DNA from: Chloroflexota bacterium
GTDB taxonomy: Bacteria > Chloroflexota > Anaerolineae > Promineifilales > Promineifilaceae
Length of the DNA: 5,315 bases
NCBI GenBank assembly: GCA_008501785.1
Contig: QQUD01000319.1
Coordinates: forward strand, 1-5,315
Direction of reading: 5' to 3'
The stretch's first letter is position 1; every line of letters starts with the position of its first letter. Under the pieces are notes generated by a model. It saw only the letters and a program-made list of their open reading frames with translations. It was not told the origin of the DNA and searched no databases. This document shows, piece by piece, positions 4,909 through 5,315 of this stretch. The position numbers and the translations under genes were made by a program.

Positions 4909-5315
4909 TTATTCGATAGTAGTTTCTAGATCAATACGGTCCAGGCGGTCTGGCAGTAGTTTCGTTGTTATTTGGCGAATTGCTTCGATACCGGTATTAA
5001 TCAACCTGGCCATAACCTGCGTGTCATTCAACATTGGATCCGGTTCTTCTACCAGATGTTTTTGCAGCCAGGCAATATCCATTTTTAGATTGGTCAGCAT
5101 CTGGTTGAGATCGTCAATAATAACGCGATTGGCGTTTTCTTCCTTACGGAGCGAAAGTAAGCGGGCAGATAGCTCTGGTGATTGCTCCTGCGACTGATGT
5201 AATATTTTCTTATCTTGCCAGGATATATCACGGATGATGACCAGGGCGAAGAGATCTCCATTCATTTCTACGGGATTTAAGCCAATTTCTACTGATAGCA
5301 TGCTGCCATCACGGT
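4909..5315 (-). pseudogene. PAS domain sensor histidine kinase, degenerate and truncated, 5' partial
   Basis: The frame is open to the window edge. It begins with the end of a PAS domain (RDGS, VEIGLNPVEMNGD, ALVIIRDIS), then a HisKA_3-type dimerisation helix pair as in NarX/DesK-class kinases: LSARLLSLRKEEN, then DDLNQMLTNLKMD, and IRQITTKLLPDRLD. Intact relatives read E-L-H-D-x-L-G-Q at the phosphoacceptor site; here the His position is Ile (codon 5116-5118) and two residues before it are missing. The gene stops at TAA 4909-4911, just where relatives continue with W-Q-x-x-E-F and R-T-G-I. Reading through that TAA gives QFYEFPDYTGI, so the stop appears to have replaced the Trp codon, and the frame then decays to a second stop at 4798-4800. 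The ATPase domain is absent from the window. It is therefore a dead kinase gene, unless the short product has a phosphorylation-independent role. Confidence 0.7.

Overview
The window looks like a stretch of a mid-GC environmental bacterial genome, most plausibly a filamentous or multicellular-type lineage such as Chloroflexota, with Cyanobacteriota as an alternative. This is inference. It rests on a SpoVS-family protein, a CsbD-family stress protein, a PAS plus HisKA_3-type sensor kinase remnant, a secreted-type thermonuclease and a degenerate 7-bp tandem repeat, a combination seen in such genomes. No rRNA, tRNA, transposase or CRISPR array is visible.

Layout. At the left edge on the + strand is the 3' part of a staphylococcal-nuclease-family gene (to 457), with a heptamer repeat in its N-terminal coding frame. 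Everything else is on the - strand. Reading from right to left these are: a broken PAS/histidine kinase gene cut by the window edge (5315-4909); a two-gene cassette of a ricin-type lectin fused to an alpha-helical domain (4784-3531) and a PLL/DUF346-like beta-propeller lectin (3479-2421), closed by a perfect 18-bp inverted repeat (2357-2396); a CsbD-like gene with its own probable -10 box (2250-2044); and a tightly packed run of spoVS-like (1849-1487), a 64-aa unknown (1455-1261), a 47-aa lysine-rich unknown (1207-1064) and a frameshifted 3' fragment of a glycosyltransferase (1067-565) that overlaps the lysine-rich gene by ATGA. The convergent gap 458-564 holds nothing I can name. The gap 1850-2043 holds no gene and no convincing promoter.

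The most interesting part is the lectin cassette. One protein joins a carbohydrate-binding beta-trefoil to a predicted helical bundle that faintly recalls the pore-forming domain of Cry-type delta-endotoxins, and the next gene encodes a second, structurally unrelated lectin. They probably form a secreted or intracellular carbohydrate-directed toxin or defence pair. The cassette begins inside the decayed 3' end of a sensor kinase gene, which suggests that it arrived by insertion or rearrangement. The spoVS cluster is a second, quieter point of interest, because two tiny uncharacterised genes lie directly behind a DNA-binding developmental regulator.
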